Assembly: GCA_035266865.1 (NCBI GenBank)
Contig: DATFMR010000032.1
Span: 11,005-75,004 of the forward strand
Reading direction: 5' to 3'
Length of the DNA stretch: 64,000 nt
Origin: JAKAGZ01 sp035266865
GTDB lineage: Bacteria; Bacteroidota; Ignavibacteria; Ignavibacteriales; Ignavibacteriaceae
The notes under the pieces were generated by a model. It saw only the letters and a program-made list of their open reading frames with translations. It was not told where the DNA came from and ran no database searches. The position numbers were made by a program, and so were the translations under genes. Numbering within the stretch: position 1 is the first letter of the stretch; every line of letters starts with the position of its first letter. Shown here one piece after another: positions 9,367 to 18,262 of the stretch.

Positions 9367-10131
9367 ATGTTATTAGAAATTAAAAATTTACACGCTAATA
9401 TAGAAGGCAAAGAAATTCTGAAAGGAATTGATTTGAAAGTAAATGCAGGTGAAGTTCACGCTATAATGGGACCAAACGGTTCCGGTAAAAGTACACTTGC
9501 ACAGGTACTTGCCGGTAAAGAAGAATATGAAATAACTCAAGGCGAAGTGATATTCAAAGGCAAAAATCTTTTAGAACTTAAACCTGAAGACAGGGCGAGA
9601 GAGGGTATGTTTTTAGCCTTTCAATATCCTGTTGAAATTCCAGGAGTTAGTAACACAAATCTTCTTAAAACAGCTTTGAATGAAAAAAGAAAATATATTG
9701 GGGAAGAAGAACTTGACGCGATGGAATTCCTTTCTCTCATAAAAAAGAGAATGAAACTTGTTGAACTTGATGAATCACTTTTAAGAAGATCTGTTAATGA
9801 AGGTTTCTCCGGTGGTGAGAAAAAAAGGAATGAAATTTTTCAGATGGCAGTTTTAGAGCCTTTACTCGGAATCCTTGATGAAACTGATTCCGGACTTGAT
9901 ATCGATGCTTTAAGAATTGTTGCTAACGGTGTGAATAAATTAAAATCAAAAGATAATGCAACTATAGTCGTTACTCACTACCAGAGATTATTGAATTATA
10001 TAGTTCCGGATTTTGTTCATGTACTTTACAAAGGCAAAATAGTAAAATCAGGTGGAAAAGAATTAGCTCTTGAGCTTGAGGATAAAGGATACGACTGGGT
10101 AAAGGAAGATTCACCATTGGTTGAAAATTAA
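9367..10131 (+). CDS. sufC: Fe-S assembly ATPase SufC
   Basis: This 254-residue ABC ATPase has Walker A GPNGSGKSTLAQVL (near residue 38), the SufC-type Q-loop region FLAFQYPVEIPGV, signature FSGGEKKRNEI and Walker B LGILDETDSGLDIDAL. In this family the Asp-Glu pair is followed by TDSGLD rather than the LSALD of transporters. It supplies ATP hydrolysis to the SufBC2D scaffold. It lies 15 bp before sufD in a continuous operon. Confidence 0.97.
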   Translation: MLLEIKNLHANIEGKEILKGIDLKVNAGEVHAIMGPNGSGKSTLAQVLAGKEEYEITQGEVIFKGKNLLELKPEDRAREGMFLAFQYPVEIPGVSNTNLLKTALNEKRKYIGEEELDAMEFLSLIKKRMKLVELDESLLRRSVNEGFSGGEKKRNEIFQMAVLEPLLGILDETDSGLDIDALRIVANGVNKLKSKDNATIVVTHYQRLLNYIVPDFVHVLYKGKIVKSGGKELALELEDKGYDWVKEDSPLVEN

Positions 10132-10146
10132 GGAGATACGACTTTT

Positions 10147-11463
10147 ATGAATCAATCTACTGAAATAAAAGACTGGTATTTAAGTGAATTCAAGAAATTT
10201 GAAAATAGTCTTAATGGAGAAAGTAAACTTCCTATTCATCAGTTAAGAAAGGAAGCAATCGATAATTTTTCAAAACTTGATTTTCCCAATACAAAAGAAG
10301 AAGAATGGAAGTACACAAATATTTCTCCGCTGCTTAAATATAATTTTAAACCGGCTTCAGGTAAAGGAAATGTTTCATCAAATCAGATCAGCAAGTTTTT
10401 ATTTGACGAAATGGAAAAGAGTCTTCTCGTTTTCGTTAACGGTCAGTTTGATGAAAAATTATCAAAAATAAAAAATCTGCCGGATGGAGTAGTTGCAGGA
10501 AGTATTTCTAATGCAATCAAGGAAAAATCCCTGGTGATTGAAAAACATCTTGGAAAATATGCCGATTATAAGGACCAAATTTTTACTGCATTAAGTACCG
10601 CTTATACAAAAGACGGTGCATTTATTTTTGTACCTGATGGAAAAATTATTGATGATCCAATTCATGTTTTATTCTTGACTGATTCTTCTGAAGAAAATAT
10701 TTTATCGCAGCCAAGAAATTTATTTGTTGCCGGTAAAAATTCACAGGTTACAATAATTGAACATTTTGTTTCTCTGGATGAAAGTATATACTTCACAAAC
10801 AGCGTTACAGAAATTTTTGCTGATGATAATGCTGTTGTTAATCACATAAAACTTCAGGAAGAAAGTAAAAAAGCATTCCATATCGGCAGAATGGAAATCG
10901 GGCAGGGAAGAGGAAGTAACTTTACTTCTTATGCAATTTCTCTGGGCGGAGATATTTCCAGGAATGATTTCAATAGTAAATTCAATGAAGAGGGAAGCGA
11001 GTGCACTTTAAATGGATTATTTCTTATCGACGGTACACAGCTTTTTGATGTTCATACATTGATTGACCACGCAAAACCACACTGTAACAGCCACGAGCAT
11101 TACAAGGGAATTCTTGATGATAAATCAAGAGGGGTGTTTAATGGGAAAGTAATGGTAAGACAGGATGCCCAAAAGACAAACGCATTCCAGGAAAACAATA
11201 ACATAATTTTATCCGACAATGCGCTGGTAAACACAAAACCGCAGCTTGAAATTTTTGCTGATGATGTAAAATGTTCGCACGGAGCGACAATTGGTCAGCT
11301 TGATGAGGATTCGATGTTTTATTTGAAATCGCGCGGAATTGGCGAAGAAACAGCAAGAACAATATTAATTCATGCATTTGCAAGTGATGTAGTTCAAACA
11401 ATAAAGGTTGAAGCGATTAAGAATTATATAGAAGAAATTCTGACCAAACGCTTTAACAATTAA
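10147..11463 (+). CDS. sufD: Fe-S assembly scaffold subunit SufD
   Basis: The protein has 438 residues. The N-terminal helical part contains EEEWKYTNISPLL, typical of SufD. The C-terminal beta-helix core has HTLIDHAKPHCNSHEHYKG, GKVMVRQDAQKTNAFQ and KCSHGATIGQLDEDSMFYLKSR, with the conserved His that pairs with SufB. SufD is a SufB paralogue needed for iron entry in the SufBC2D complex. An AAGGAG-like site (TTAAGGAGA) precedes it, and sufS follows after 11 bp. Confidence 0.95.
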   Translation: MNQSTEIKDWYLSEFKKFENSLNGESKLPIHQLRKEAIDNFSKLDFPNTKEEEWKYTNISPLLKYNFKPASGKGNVSSNQISKFLFDEMEKSLLVFVNGQFDEKLSKIKNLPDGVVAGSISNAIKEKSLVIEKHLGKYADYKDQIFTALSTAYTKDGAFIFVPDGKIIDDPIHVLFLTDSSEENILSQPRNLFVAGKNSQVTIIEHFVSLDESIYFTNSVTEIFADDNAVVNHIKLQEESKKAFHIGRMEIGQGRGSNFTSYAISLGGDISRNDFNSKFNEEGSECTLNGLFLIDGTQLFDVHTLIDHAKPHCNSHEHYKGILDDKSRGVFNGKVMVRQDAQKTNAFQENNNIILSDNALVNTKPQLEIFADDVKCSHGATIGQLDEDSMFYLKSRGIGEETARTILIHAFASDVVQTIKVEAIKNYIEEILTKRFNN

Positions 11464-11474
11464 AGAAGGCAATA

Positions 11475-12725
11475 ATGAGTCTGAAAGTTCAAACTCCTGA
11501 AAAATTAAAATTAGATGTGCAAAAGATAAGGAAGGATTTTCCTATACTTTCTCAGAAAGTTCACGGGAAGGACCTTATCTATTTGGATAATGCAGCAACT
11601 ACCCAAAAACCGCAGGCTGTAATCGATGAGTTGAACAAGTATTATAATTCATTAAATTCAAATGTACATCGCGGTGTTCACTCATTAAGCGAACAGGCGA
11701 CAAACGCTTATGAGGGTTCACGGATTAAAGTTAAGAATTTTATTAATGCAGGAAGTGAAAAAGAAATAATTTTTACAACAGGAACTACTGGCGCAATTAA
11801 TCTTGTTGCCCAAACTTATGGGCGAATGAACTTGAAAGAGGGAGACGAAGTAATCATTTCAGGAATGGAACATCATTCCAATATCGTTCCCTGGCAAATG
11901 ATTTGTGAAGAGAAGAAATCGAAGTTGAAAGTAATTCCGATTGATGATAACGGTGAAATCATTTTTGAAGAGTTTGAAAAATTATTAAGTGATAAAACGA
12001 AGATAGTTTCGGTTGTTTATGTATCCAATTCTTTGGGAACAATAAATCCTGTTAAAAAGATTATTGAAAAAGCTCATAGTTTTGGAATTCCGGTTTTGAT
12101 GGATGGAGCGCAGGCAGTTCAGCATATTCCTGTTGATGTTCAGGAACTTGGTTGTGATTTTTTTGCATTTTCAGGCCATAAAACTTTTGGCCCGACAGGG
12201 ATAGGTATTTTATACGGCAAAAAGAATTTACTGGAATCAATGCCGCCTTACCAGGGTGGTGGAGATATGATCGCTAAAGTTACATTTGAAAAAACAACTT
12301 ATAACGAGCTTCCTTATAAATTTGAAGCAGGAACTCCGAATATTGCTGATGCAATTGGGCTAGGGAAAGCGATTGATTATATAAATGAAATTGGAATTAA
12401 AAATATTGCTGCTTATGAAAATGAGCTTCTGGAATATGCTACGAATGAGCTGTCCAAAATTAACGGACTTAAAATAATTGGTACCGCAAAAGAAAAAAGC
12501 AGCGTAATCTCTTTTGTATTTGATGATGTTCATCCCCACGATATAGGTACATTCCTGGATTTTGACGGAATTGCGATCAGGACGGGGCATCATTGTACAC
12601 AGCCTGTAATGGACAGGTTTAATATCCCGGCAACATCCCGGGCGTCATTTTCTTTTTATAATACAAAGGAAGAAATCGACATTCTGGTAATAAGTTTGAA
12701 TAAAGTTTTAGAGGTGTTTGGCTGA
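11475..12725 (+). CDS. sufS: Cysteine desulfurase SufS
   Basis: This is a 416-residue PLP enzyme of the SufS/CsdA type. Motifs include LDNAATTQKPQAVID, SNVHRGVHSLSEQAT, the PLP lysine in FSGHKTFGPTGIG and the catalytic Cys in RTGHHCTQPVM. It removes sulfur from L-cysteine as an enzyme persulfide and passes it to SufU and then to SufB. Its stop overlaps the sufU start by one base, consistent with the SufS-SufU partnership known from Gram-positive bacteria. Confidence 0.97.
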   Translation: MSLKVQTPEKLKLDVQKIRKDFPILSQKVHGKDLIYLDNAATTQKPQAVIDELNKYYNSLNSNVHRGVHSLSEQATNAYEGSRIKVKNFINAGSEKEIIFTTGTTGAINLVAQTYGRMNLKEGDEVIISGMEHHSNIVPWQMICEEKKSKLKVIPIDDNGEIIFEEFEKLLSDKTKIVSVVYVSNSLGTINPVKKIIEKAHSFGIPVLMDGAQAVQHIPVDVQELGCDFFAFSGHKTFGPTGIGILYGKKNLLESMPPYQGGGDMIAKVTFEKTTYNELPYKFEAGTPNIADAIGLGKAIDYINEIGIKNIAAYENELLEYATNELSKINGLKIIGTAKEKSSVISFVFDDVHPHDIGTFLDFDGIAIRTGHHCTQPVMDRFNIPATSRASFSFYNTKEEIDILVISLNKVLEVFG

Positions 12726-13180
12726 TGAATGACGAATTAAGAGAACTGTATCAGCAGGTGATACTTGATCACAACAAAAGTCCGAGAAATTTCAGGATAA
12801 TTGAACACGCGAATCATTCTGCGGAAGGATTTAATCCTTTATGCGGAGATCATATTGATGTTTATCTTGATGTTAAAGACGGAATTATAAATGATATTTC
12901 TTTCCAGGGAAAAGGATGTGCAATTTCAAAAGCATCTGCTTCACTGATGAGTTCAATTGTTAAAGGTAAAAAAGTTAAGGAAGCTGAAGTTTTATTTGAA
13001 AAATTTCACGACTTAATTACAGGCAAGTATGAGGATAATTCTGATGTTGTAGAACTTGGAAAATTAGCGGTTCTGGGCGGAGTAAGAGATTTTCCCGCAC
13101 GTGTAAAATGTGCGAGCCTTGCATGGCATACAATGATAAACGCATTAAAAGAAGAAAAAAATATTGTAAGTACGGAATAG
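12725..13180 (+). CDS. sufU: SufU-type zinc-dependent sulfurtransferase / IscU-like protein
   Basis: This 151-residue protein of the IscU/SufU fold has three conserved cysteines in NPLCGDHIDVY, GKGCAISKASASLMSS and RVKCASLAWHTM. The ~20-residue stretch before the third Cys (LGKLAVLGGVRDFPARVKC) is the insertion that distinguishes SufU from IscU. SufU binds zinc and accepts persulfide sulfur from SufS. Position and one-base coupling to sufS agree. A DUF59 gene follows after 5 bp. Confidence 0.93.
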   Translation: MNDELRELYQQVILDHNKSPRNFRIIEHANHSAEGFNPLCGDHIDVYLDVKDGIINDISFQGKGCAISKASASLMSSIVKGKKVKEAEVLFEKFHDLITGKYEDNSDVVELGKLAVLGGVRDFPARVKCASLAWHTMINALKEEKNIVSTE

Positions 13181-13185
13181 ATATT

Positions 13186-13506
13186 ATGAGTGAATTAAAC
13201 AAACAGGAATTGGAAGAAAAAGTTATTGCTGGTTTGAAAACCTGTTACGACCCGGAAATCCCGGTTGATATTTTTGAACTCGGTTTAATTTATGAAATTA
13301 GAATTGACGACGATGCAAACGTTACAATTATGATGACGCTGACATCTCCGGCTTGTCCTGTTGCAGAATCATTGCCCGGTGAAGTGGAAGCCAAAGTAAA
13401 AAGTGTTGAGGGAGTGAATGCGGCTAAAGTAGAACTGGTCTGGAGTCCACCGTGGGACAAAGATATGATGTCAGACGTTGCAAAAGTTGAATTGGGATTT
13501 TACTAA
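13186..13506 (+). CDS. sufT: SufT-type MIP18 (DUF59) Fe-S maturation protein
   Basis: This 106-residue MIP18/DUF59 protein starts at the ATG at 13186, 5 bp after the sufU stop. An upstream in-frame extension would overlap sufU and has no family similarity. Motifs are CYDPEIPVDIFELGLIY and MTLTSPACPVAESLPGEV, with the DPE and the cysteine in SPACP conserved. DUF59 proteins help mature or target Fe-S proteins. It is the last gene of the sufBCDSU-T run. Confidence 0.9.
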   Translation: MSELNKQELEEKVIAGLKTCYDPEIPVDIFELGLIYEIRIDDDANVTIMMTLTSPACPVAESLPGEVEAKVKSVEGVNAAKVELVWSPPWDKDMMSDVAKVELGFY

Positions 13507-13510
13507 TAGT

Positions 13511-13579
13511 CTTAATCATAATCTTACTCTTTCAATGCGGATACAGAATTGATTATTGTGGATTAAGAATAAGATTAAG
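13511..13579. repeat. Imperfect inverted repeat between sufT and the bacilliredoxin gene
   Basis: A 16-nt arm at 13511-13526 (CTTAATCATAATCTTA) pairs at 14 of 16 positions with 13564-13579. The 37-nt spacer is non-coding. It may be a weak transcript-stability or attenuation hairpin, or an extragenic repeat. A TAAAATACAGGAGA ribosome binding site for the next gene follows at ~13618. Confidence 0.4.
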
Positions 13580-13636
13580 AGTGACAATGGGGGAGATGAA
13601 CTGGAAATTAAAAACTTAAAATACAGGAGATAAAAT

Positions 13637-14170
13637 ATGTTCAATATAGTTTCACGACCCCCTATGTATGACCAGGATGCTGTGCAGCCGATGAGGGATG
13701 AATTAATTGCGGTAGGATTTAAAGAATTACTTTTAGCAAAAGATGTCGAAGACGCAATAAATGTTAATGACGATAAAATTGCACTGGTAATGATAAACTC
13801 AGTTTGTGGATGTGCTGCAGGAAGTGCGCGCCCCGGTGTTTCACTTGCTCTGCAGAACGAAGTAATTCCTGATAAATTATTTACAGCTTTTGCCGGACAG
13901 GAAAGAGAGGCTGTTGATAAAGTTCGCAGTTATATTACAGAATATGCGCCATCCTCACCAAGTGTTGCATTATTTAAAAATGGTAAACTCGTTTATTTTA
14001 TGCAGAGAATGGACATTGAAGGCTTTGATGCAGAATATATTGCAAACGAACTTAAAAAAGTATTTAATGAATACTGCACTACAAAAGGACCATCAATTAG
14101 TCCGGAAGCATTTGCAGAAGTAATGCACGCTAAAATGTGCGGATCAAAAATTCCGCCATATAAAGGATAA
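13637..14170 (+). CDS. Bacilliredoxin BrxA/BrxB family protein
   Basis: This 177-residue protein of the former DUF1094 (YphP/YqiW) family carries the signature VCGCAAGSARPGV with the CGC active site, then SPSVALFKNGKLVYFMQR. Bacilliredoxins remove bacillithiol or similar thiols from oxidised proteins. It is ~30 residues longer than the usual ~145, with a C-terminal tail containing one more Cys (AKMCGSKIPPY). Its place between the suf genes and the Rrf2 regulator suggests redox protection of Fe-S assembly. Confidence 0.9.
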   Translation: MFNIVSRPPMYDQDAVQPMRDELIAVGFKELLLAKDVEDAINVNDDKIALVMINSVCGCAAGSARPGVSLALQNEVIPDKLFTAFAGQEREAVDKVRSYITEYAPSSPSVALFKNGKLVYFMQRMDIEGFDAEYIANELKKVFNEYCTTKGPSISPEAFAEVMHAKMCGSKIPPYKG

Positions 14171-14180
14171 ATTTAATTAT

Positions 14181-14275
14181 TGTCATTTCGACCCCGCTGT
14201 AGGCGGGGGAGAAATCTTTAACGTTAATTTGAAGAAGATTTCTCACCCTCACTTCGCTCAGGATTCGAAATGACA
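14181..14275. repeat. TGTCATTTCGA-type palindromic extragenic repeat
   Basis: Outer arms TGTCATTTCGA (14181-14191) and TCGAAATGACA (14265-14275) are exact reverse complements. Nested inside are CCCCGC/GCGGGG (14192-14197 / 14203-14208) and GAGAAATCTT/AAGATTTCTC (14209-14218 / 14235-14244). Repeats beginning TGTCATT are widespread between genes in Bacteroidota genomes. A related element lies at 21440-21507. It is non-coding and sits between the bacilliredoxin and Rrf2 genes. Confidence 0.75.
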
Positions 14276-14308
14276 GAAGAGCTAGTTTAATTAAACAAAA
14301 GAAATAAA

Positions 14309-14785
14309 ATGAAATTTAGTTCACAGGAAGAATATGGTTTAAGATGCCTGCTTAGAATTGGCAAGGCAGAACCAAACGGACTAACGATTCCGGAAATAAG
14401 TGAAATGGAAGGACTATCGACTGCCCATGTTGGTAAATTATTGAGGATACTCAGGCTGGGAGAATTTATAGAAAGTGAGCGTGGACAGAACGGTGGATAT
14501 AAACTTGCCCGTCCTGCTGAACAGATTATTGTTGGTGAAGTATTAGCTGTACTTGGCGGAAGACTTTTTGAATCAGGTTTTTGTGAAGAACATTCAGGAG
14601 TTTCTAAAATTTGTTCAAATTCAATCGATTGTTCAGTGCGTTCTTTATGGGGTACGATTCAATCAATGCTCGACAATGTATTAAATAAGATTACGCTCAG
14701 GGATTTACTCGGTAAAGAAGAAATGGTAACAATTCTTGTTAGTAATTATGCTGAGGAAGCTACATCAAACGTGACTGGTAATTAA
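14309..14785 (+). CDS. Rrf2-family transcriptional regulator with three cysteines
   Basis: This 158-residue Rrf2 protein has an N-terminal winged helix (FSSQEEYGLRCLLRIG, helix-turn-helix around residues 25-50 with STAHVGKLLRIL) and a wing ERGQNGGYKLAR. Three cysteines (C92, C102, C108; spacing C-X9-C-X5-C) lie where IscR has its [2Fe-2S] ligands. It probably binds a cluster and represses or tunes the suf operon according to Fe-S status. Its position at the 3' end of that operon supports this. Its stop overlaps the convergent gene by 4 bp. Confidence 0.9.
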   Translation: MKFSSQEEYGLRCLLRIGKAEPNGLTIPEISEMEGLSTAHVGKLLRILRLGEFIESERGQNGGYKLARPAEQIIVGEVLAVLGGRLFESGFCEEHSGVSKICSNSIDCSVRSLWGTIQSMLDNVLNKITLRDLLGKEEMVTILVSNYAEEATSNVTGN

Positions 14786-15129
14786 TCTTTTTTATAAATT
14801 TCAGCATCTTTTATATATCCTTCTTTTACCAGGCTGTCATAAGATTTATAAATTATTATCGAAACTTCATTCGATAAATAAAATCCTGTTGATTCTACTT
14901 TAATCCCGTTTATTTCTTTACTTAATTTTATTTTTGCAACCAGCTTGTTCTTTTCAATTAGTTCCTCGCTCAGCCTGGTTTTGTTTATTGGTATATTATC
15001 GAGAGCATAGTAAATACCTTTTTGAGCATTGTTAAATGCAAATTCAATTTCTTCTTTTGTTGAAGATTGTGCTTTAACGGCTGAAAGAAAAATTAATAAC
15101 GTAAAGAATAATGAAATTATAATTTTCAT
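14782..15129 (-). CDS. Small secreted protein of unknown function
   Basis: A 115-residue protein with a clear Sec signal peptide (Lys start, ~15 hydrophobic residues, cleavage near AVKA-QS). The mature part is a mixed-charge alpha/beta sequence with no family I recognise. It converges on the Rrf2 gene with a 4-bp overlap and is divergent from nhaA, sharing a ~60 bp AT-rich spacer. Periplasmic location is inferred; function is unknown. Confidence 0.7.
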   Translation of the reverse strand: MKIIISLFFTLLIFLSAVKAQSSTKEEIEFAFNNAQKGIYYALDNIPINKTRLSEELIEKNKLVAKIKLSKEINGIKVESTGFYLSNEVSIIIYKSYDSLVKEGYIKDAEIYKKD

Positions 15130-15193
15130 CTGTCCTCTTTTTTCTTTTAATTTTATAAATATTTATTAAAATTCAAAATAAAAAGTAAAAATT

Positions 15194-16543
15194 ATGAATG
15201 AACCCAAAAAGAAAGTAATGCCAATTGAACGAATTATAAAGCCCTTTCAAGCTTTTCTTGATAAAGAAGCTTCAGGTGGAATTTTACTTCTATTGATGAC
15301 TATAGTTGCGCTTGCCTGGGCAAACTCGCCTTTTGCTGATTCGTATTTCCATCTATGGCATACAAAACTTTCAATCGGGGTTGAAAAAAATCAGTTGAAC
15401 CTATCCCTGCATCATTGGATAAACGATGGGTTAATGGCAATTTTCTTCTTCGTGGTTGGGCTCGAGATTAAAAGAGAATTTTTAGTCGGTGAACTTTCAT
15501 CATTTAAAAAAGCATCTTTGCCAATTATGGCTGCGCTCGGGGGAATGATATTTCCAGCTCTGATTTATGTTGCATTTAATTTTGGGAAAGAGGGAATTTC
15601 AGGATGGGGAATTCCAATGGCAACTGATATTGCTTTTGCAATCGGTATACTTGCACTACTTGGTTCCCGTGTTCCTGTTTCAATTAAGATTTTTATAACT
15701 GCTCTGGCAATTGCCGATGATATTGGTGCCGTTATAGTAATCGCATTGTTTTATACTTCAAACATTTCATTGCTCAGCCTGGGAATCGGTGGCGGTATCC
15801 TGGTTTTATTGATTGTAGCAAACCTTTCAGGAATTAGGAATCTTTTGGTTTATACATTACTTGGAATATGTCTCTGGCTGGCATTTTTATTTTCGGGTGT
15901 GCACGCAACGATTGCCGGAGTTCTATTTGCATTTACTATCCCGGCTTCCGCCAGGCTTAACACAGCCGAGTTTTTTAACCGGAGCAAAAAACTTATAAAG
16001 GATTTTGACGAATCAGGGGAAGAAGGCCCAAACGTTCTCTCAAACGAAAATCGACAGTCAATAGTACAGAGCCTTGAAGAAAACTGTGAAAAAATAATGA
16101 CTCCGCTTCAAAGATTTGAACATGGTCTGCATCCCTGGGTTTCATATTTAATTATGCCGGTTTTTGCGCTGGCAAATGCAGGGGTATTGCTTGGCGAAAA
16201 TTTCTTTTCTTCATTAACTAATTCAATTAGTGATGGAATAATTTTCGGACTTTTCTTTGGTAAGCAGATTGGAATTTTTCTCTTTACCTGGCTAGCAGTG
16301 AAATTTAAAATTGCATCTGCTCCGGCAGGCGTTACCTGGAAGCAGATTTATGCTGCGGGAATTCTTGCAGGAATTGGTTTTACAATGTCGTTATTTATTG
16401 CTAATCTCGCTTTTTCAAGTGAAGAATTGCTCGATATTTCGAAAGTCGGAATTTTAGTTGCTTCTCTTTTATCGGGTGTAATCGGGTATTTTGTTTTAAA
16501 GGCAAGCCTGAATAAAAACAGCCCGGATAAAGCAGTCAATTGA
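15194..16543 (+). CDS. nhaA: Na+/H+ antiporter NhaA
   Basis: This 449-residue protein has ~11-12 membrane helices. Diagnostic stretches are WINDGLMAIFFFVVGLEIKR, MATDIAFAIGILALLG and the ion-binding pair in ALAIADDIGAVIVIALFYT (the two Asp of helix V). Near the end is AGIGFTMSLFIANLAF. NhaA exchanges sodium for protons across the inner membrane. It is longer than the E. coli form (~388), mainly through an N-terminal extension and a charged insertion around residues 255-300. Confidence 0.96.
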   Translation: MNEPKKKVMPIERIIKPFQAFLDKEASGGILLLLMTIVALAWANSPFADSYFHLWHTKLSIGVEKNQLNLSLHHWINDGLMAIFFFVVGLEIKREFLVGELSSFKKASLPIMAALGGMIFPALIYVAFNFGKEGISGWGIPMATDIAFAIGILALLGSRVPVSIKIFITALAIADDIGAVIVIALFYTSNISLLSLGIGGGILVLLIVANLSGIRNLLVYTLLGICLWLAFLFSGVHATIAGVLFAFTIPASARLNTAEFFNRSKKLIKDFDESGEEGPNVLSNENRQSIVQSLEENCEKIMTPLQRFEHGLHPWVSYLIMPVFALANAGVLLGENFFSSLTNSISDGIIFGLFFGKQIGIFLFTWLAVKFKIASAPAGVTWKQIYAAGILAGIGFTMSLFIANLAFSSEELLDISKVGILVASLLSGVIGYFVLKASLNKNSPDKAVN

Positions 16544-16611
16544 ATTATTTTTTAACTTTCAATTTGAAATAATCGTATATATTTTTAATTCTCAAAAAAA
16601 TCAGCAAATAA

Positions 16612-18237
16612 ATGAACTTATCTCTTAAAAAATTAAAAAACTTTCATGGAAGAAAGGGTCCACTATTATTAATTATAATGGATGGAGTGGGTATTGGAAA
16701 AGAGTATGATGGAAATGCTGTATTCAAAGCTAAAACTCCTGTGCTCGATAAACTCTTTAAATCAAAATTTTACACTCAGTTAAAAGCTCACGGTCCCGCA
16801 GTTGGGCTGCCGACAGATGATGATATGGGTAATAGTGAAGTCGGTCACAATGCGATTGGTGGAGGAAGAGTTTTTGCACAGGGCGCTAAACTTGTAAATA
16901 AAGCACTGGCTTCGGGAGATATTTTTAAAACTGATGTCTGGAAAAATATTACAGAAAAAGATAAAAATGGCGGACCAGTTCATTTTCTCGGTTTGCTTTC
17001 AGACGGAAACGTTCATTCCAATATCAGCCAGCTTTTCAAATTGATAAATAAATGCGCTGGGGAAGGTATTAAAAATGTAAGGCTGCACGCGTTGATGGAT
17101 GGAAGAGACGTTCCCGGAAGATCTGCATTAACTTATATTAAACAAACTGAAGAATTATTTGCGAATATTAAAAAAGAAAAAGGGCTGGATTACAAATTTG
17201 CTTCTGGCGGCGGAAGGATGAAAGTTACAATGGACAGGTATAACGCCGATTGGGAAATTGTTGAACGCGGCTGGAAAACACACGTACTTGGAATTGGAAG
17301 AAAATTTAATTCTGCAAAAGAAGCAGTTGAAACTTTTTATAAGGAAGATGAAAATATAATTGATCAGTATCTCGATCCTTTTGTAATTGTAGATGAAAAT
17401 GAAAAACCCGTCGGCACAATTGAAGATGGTGATGCTGTAATTTGTTTCAACTTCCGCGGGGATAGGGCTATTGAAATTTCCCGCGCATTTGAAGAAAAGG
17501 ATTTTGATAAATTCGACAGGCAGAGAATACCGGAAGTTTATTACGCCGGAATGATGCAGTACGACGGCGATCTGAAAATTCCTAAAAACTATCTTGTTAT
17601 ACCACCTGAAATTGAAAGGACTATCAGTGAATATCTTTGTGCTGAAAAAGTGAAGTCTTTTGCAATTTCTGAAACGCAAAAATACGGGCACGTAACCTAT
17701 TTCTGGAACGGCAACCGTTCCGGATATATAGACAAAAATCTTGAAACCTATGTAGAAATTCCTTCCGACAAAATTGAATTCGATAAAGCGCCAAAAATGA
17801 AAGCTTATGAGATTACAGAAAAAACTACGGAACTTTTGAAATCCGGTGAATATAAGTTTGGCAGGATAAACTTCCCGAACGGAGATATGGTCGGGCATTC
17901 CGGAATTATGGAAGCCGCAATTACCGCAGTTGAAACTACCGATGAATGCGTGGGAAAATTATTAAAAGTTATAGATGAATTAGGCGGAATTGCTCTTGTT
18001 ACTGCCGACCACGGCAACGCAGACGAAATGTACACGGAGAAGAACGGCGTTAAAACTCCAAAAACTTCTCACACACTAAACCCTGTCCCTTTTATAATTT
18101 ATGATCCTGATTATAAAGGAGATTATACAATGGCGGATGTTAAAAACCAGGGATTGACGAATATTGCTTCAACGATATTGAATTTGCTCGGTTACGAAAA
18201 AGTAGAAGATTATGATGAATCGCTAATCAAGTTTTAA
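16612..18237 (+). CDS. gpmI: 2,3-bisphosphoglycerate-independent phosphoglycerate mutase
   Basis: This 541-residue protein of the alkaline phosphatase superfamily has metal and catalytic motifs LLIIMDGVGIG, DDMGNSEVGHNAIGGGR (phosphorylated Ser), LHALMDGRDVPG, NFPNGDMVGHSG and VTADHGNADEM. It interconverts 3- and 2-phosphoglycerate in glycolysis, probably with Mn2+. It stands alone. A decayed copy of its last 26 codons occurs ~0.8 kb downstream at 18994-19071. Confidence 0.96.
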   Translation: MNLSLKKLKNFHGRKGPLLLIIMDGVGIGKEYDGNAVFKAKTPVLDKLFKSKFYTQLKAHGPAVGLPTDDDMGNSEVGHNAIGGGRVFAQGAKLVNKALASGDIFKTDVWKNITEKDKNGGPVHFLGLLSDGNVHSNISQLFKLINKCAGEGIKNVRLHALMDGRDVPGRSALTYIKQTEELFANIKKEKGLDYKFASGGGRMKVTMDRYNADWEIVERGWKTHVLGIGRKFNSAKEAVETFYKEDENIIDQYLDPFVIVDENEKPVGTIEDGDAVICFNFRGDRAIEISRAFEEKDFDKFDRQRIPEVYYAGMMQYDGDLKIPKNYLVIPPEIERTISEYLCAEKVKSFAISETQKYGHVTYFWNGNRSGYIDKNLETYVEIPSDKIEFDKAPKMKAYEITEKTTELLKSGEYKFGRINFPNGDMVGHSGIMEAAITAVETTDECVGKLLKVIDELGGIALVTADHGNADEMYTEKNGVKTPKTSHTLNPVPFIIYDPDYKGDYTMADVKNQGLTNIASTILNLLGYEKVEDYDESLIKF

Positions 18238-18262
18238 CTGAATAGAGATAATAATATATGAA

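Noticed and set aside
17155..17898. 247-codon frame antisense to gpmI
   Set aside because: It shows aromatic and Ile-rich composition without domains and mirrors a certain gene; it is an opposite-strand shadow.
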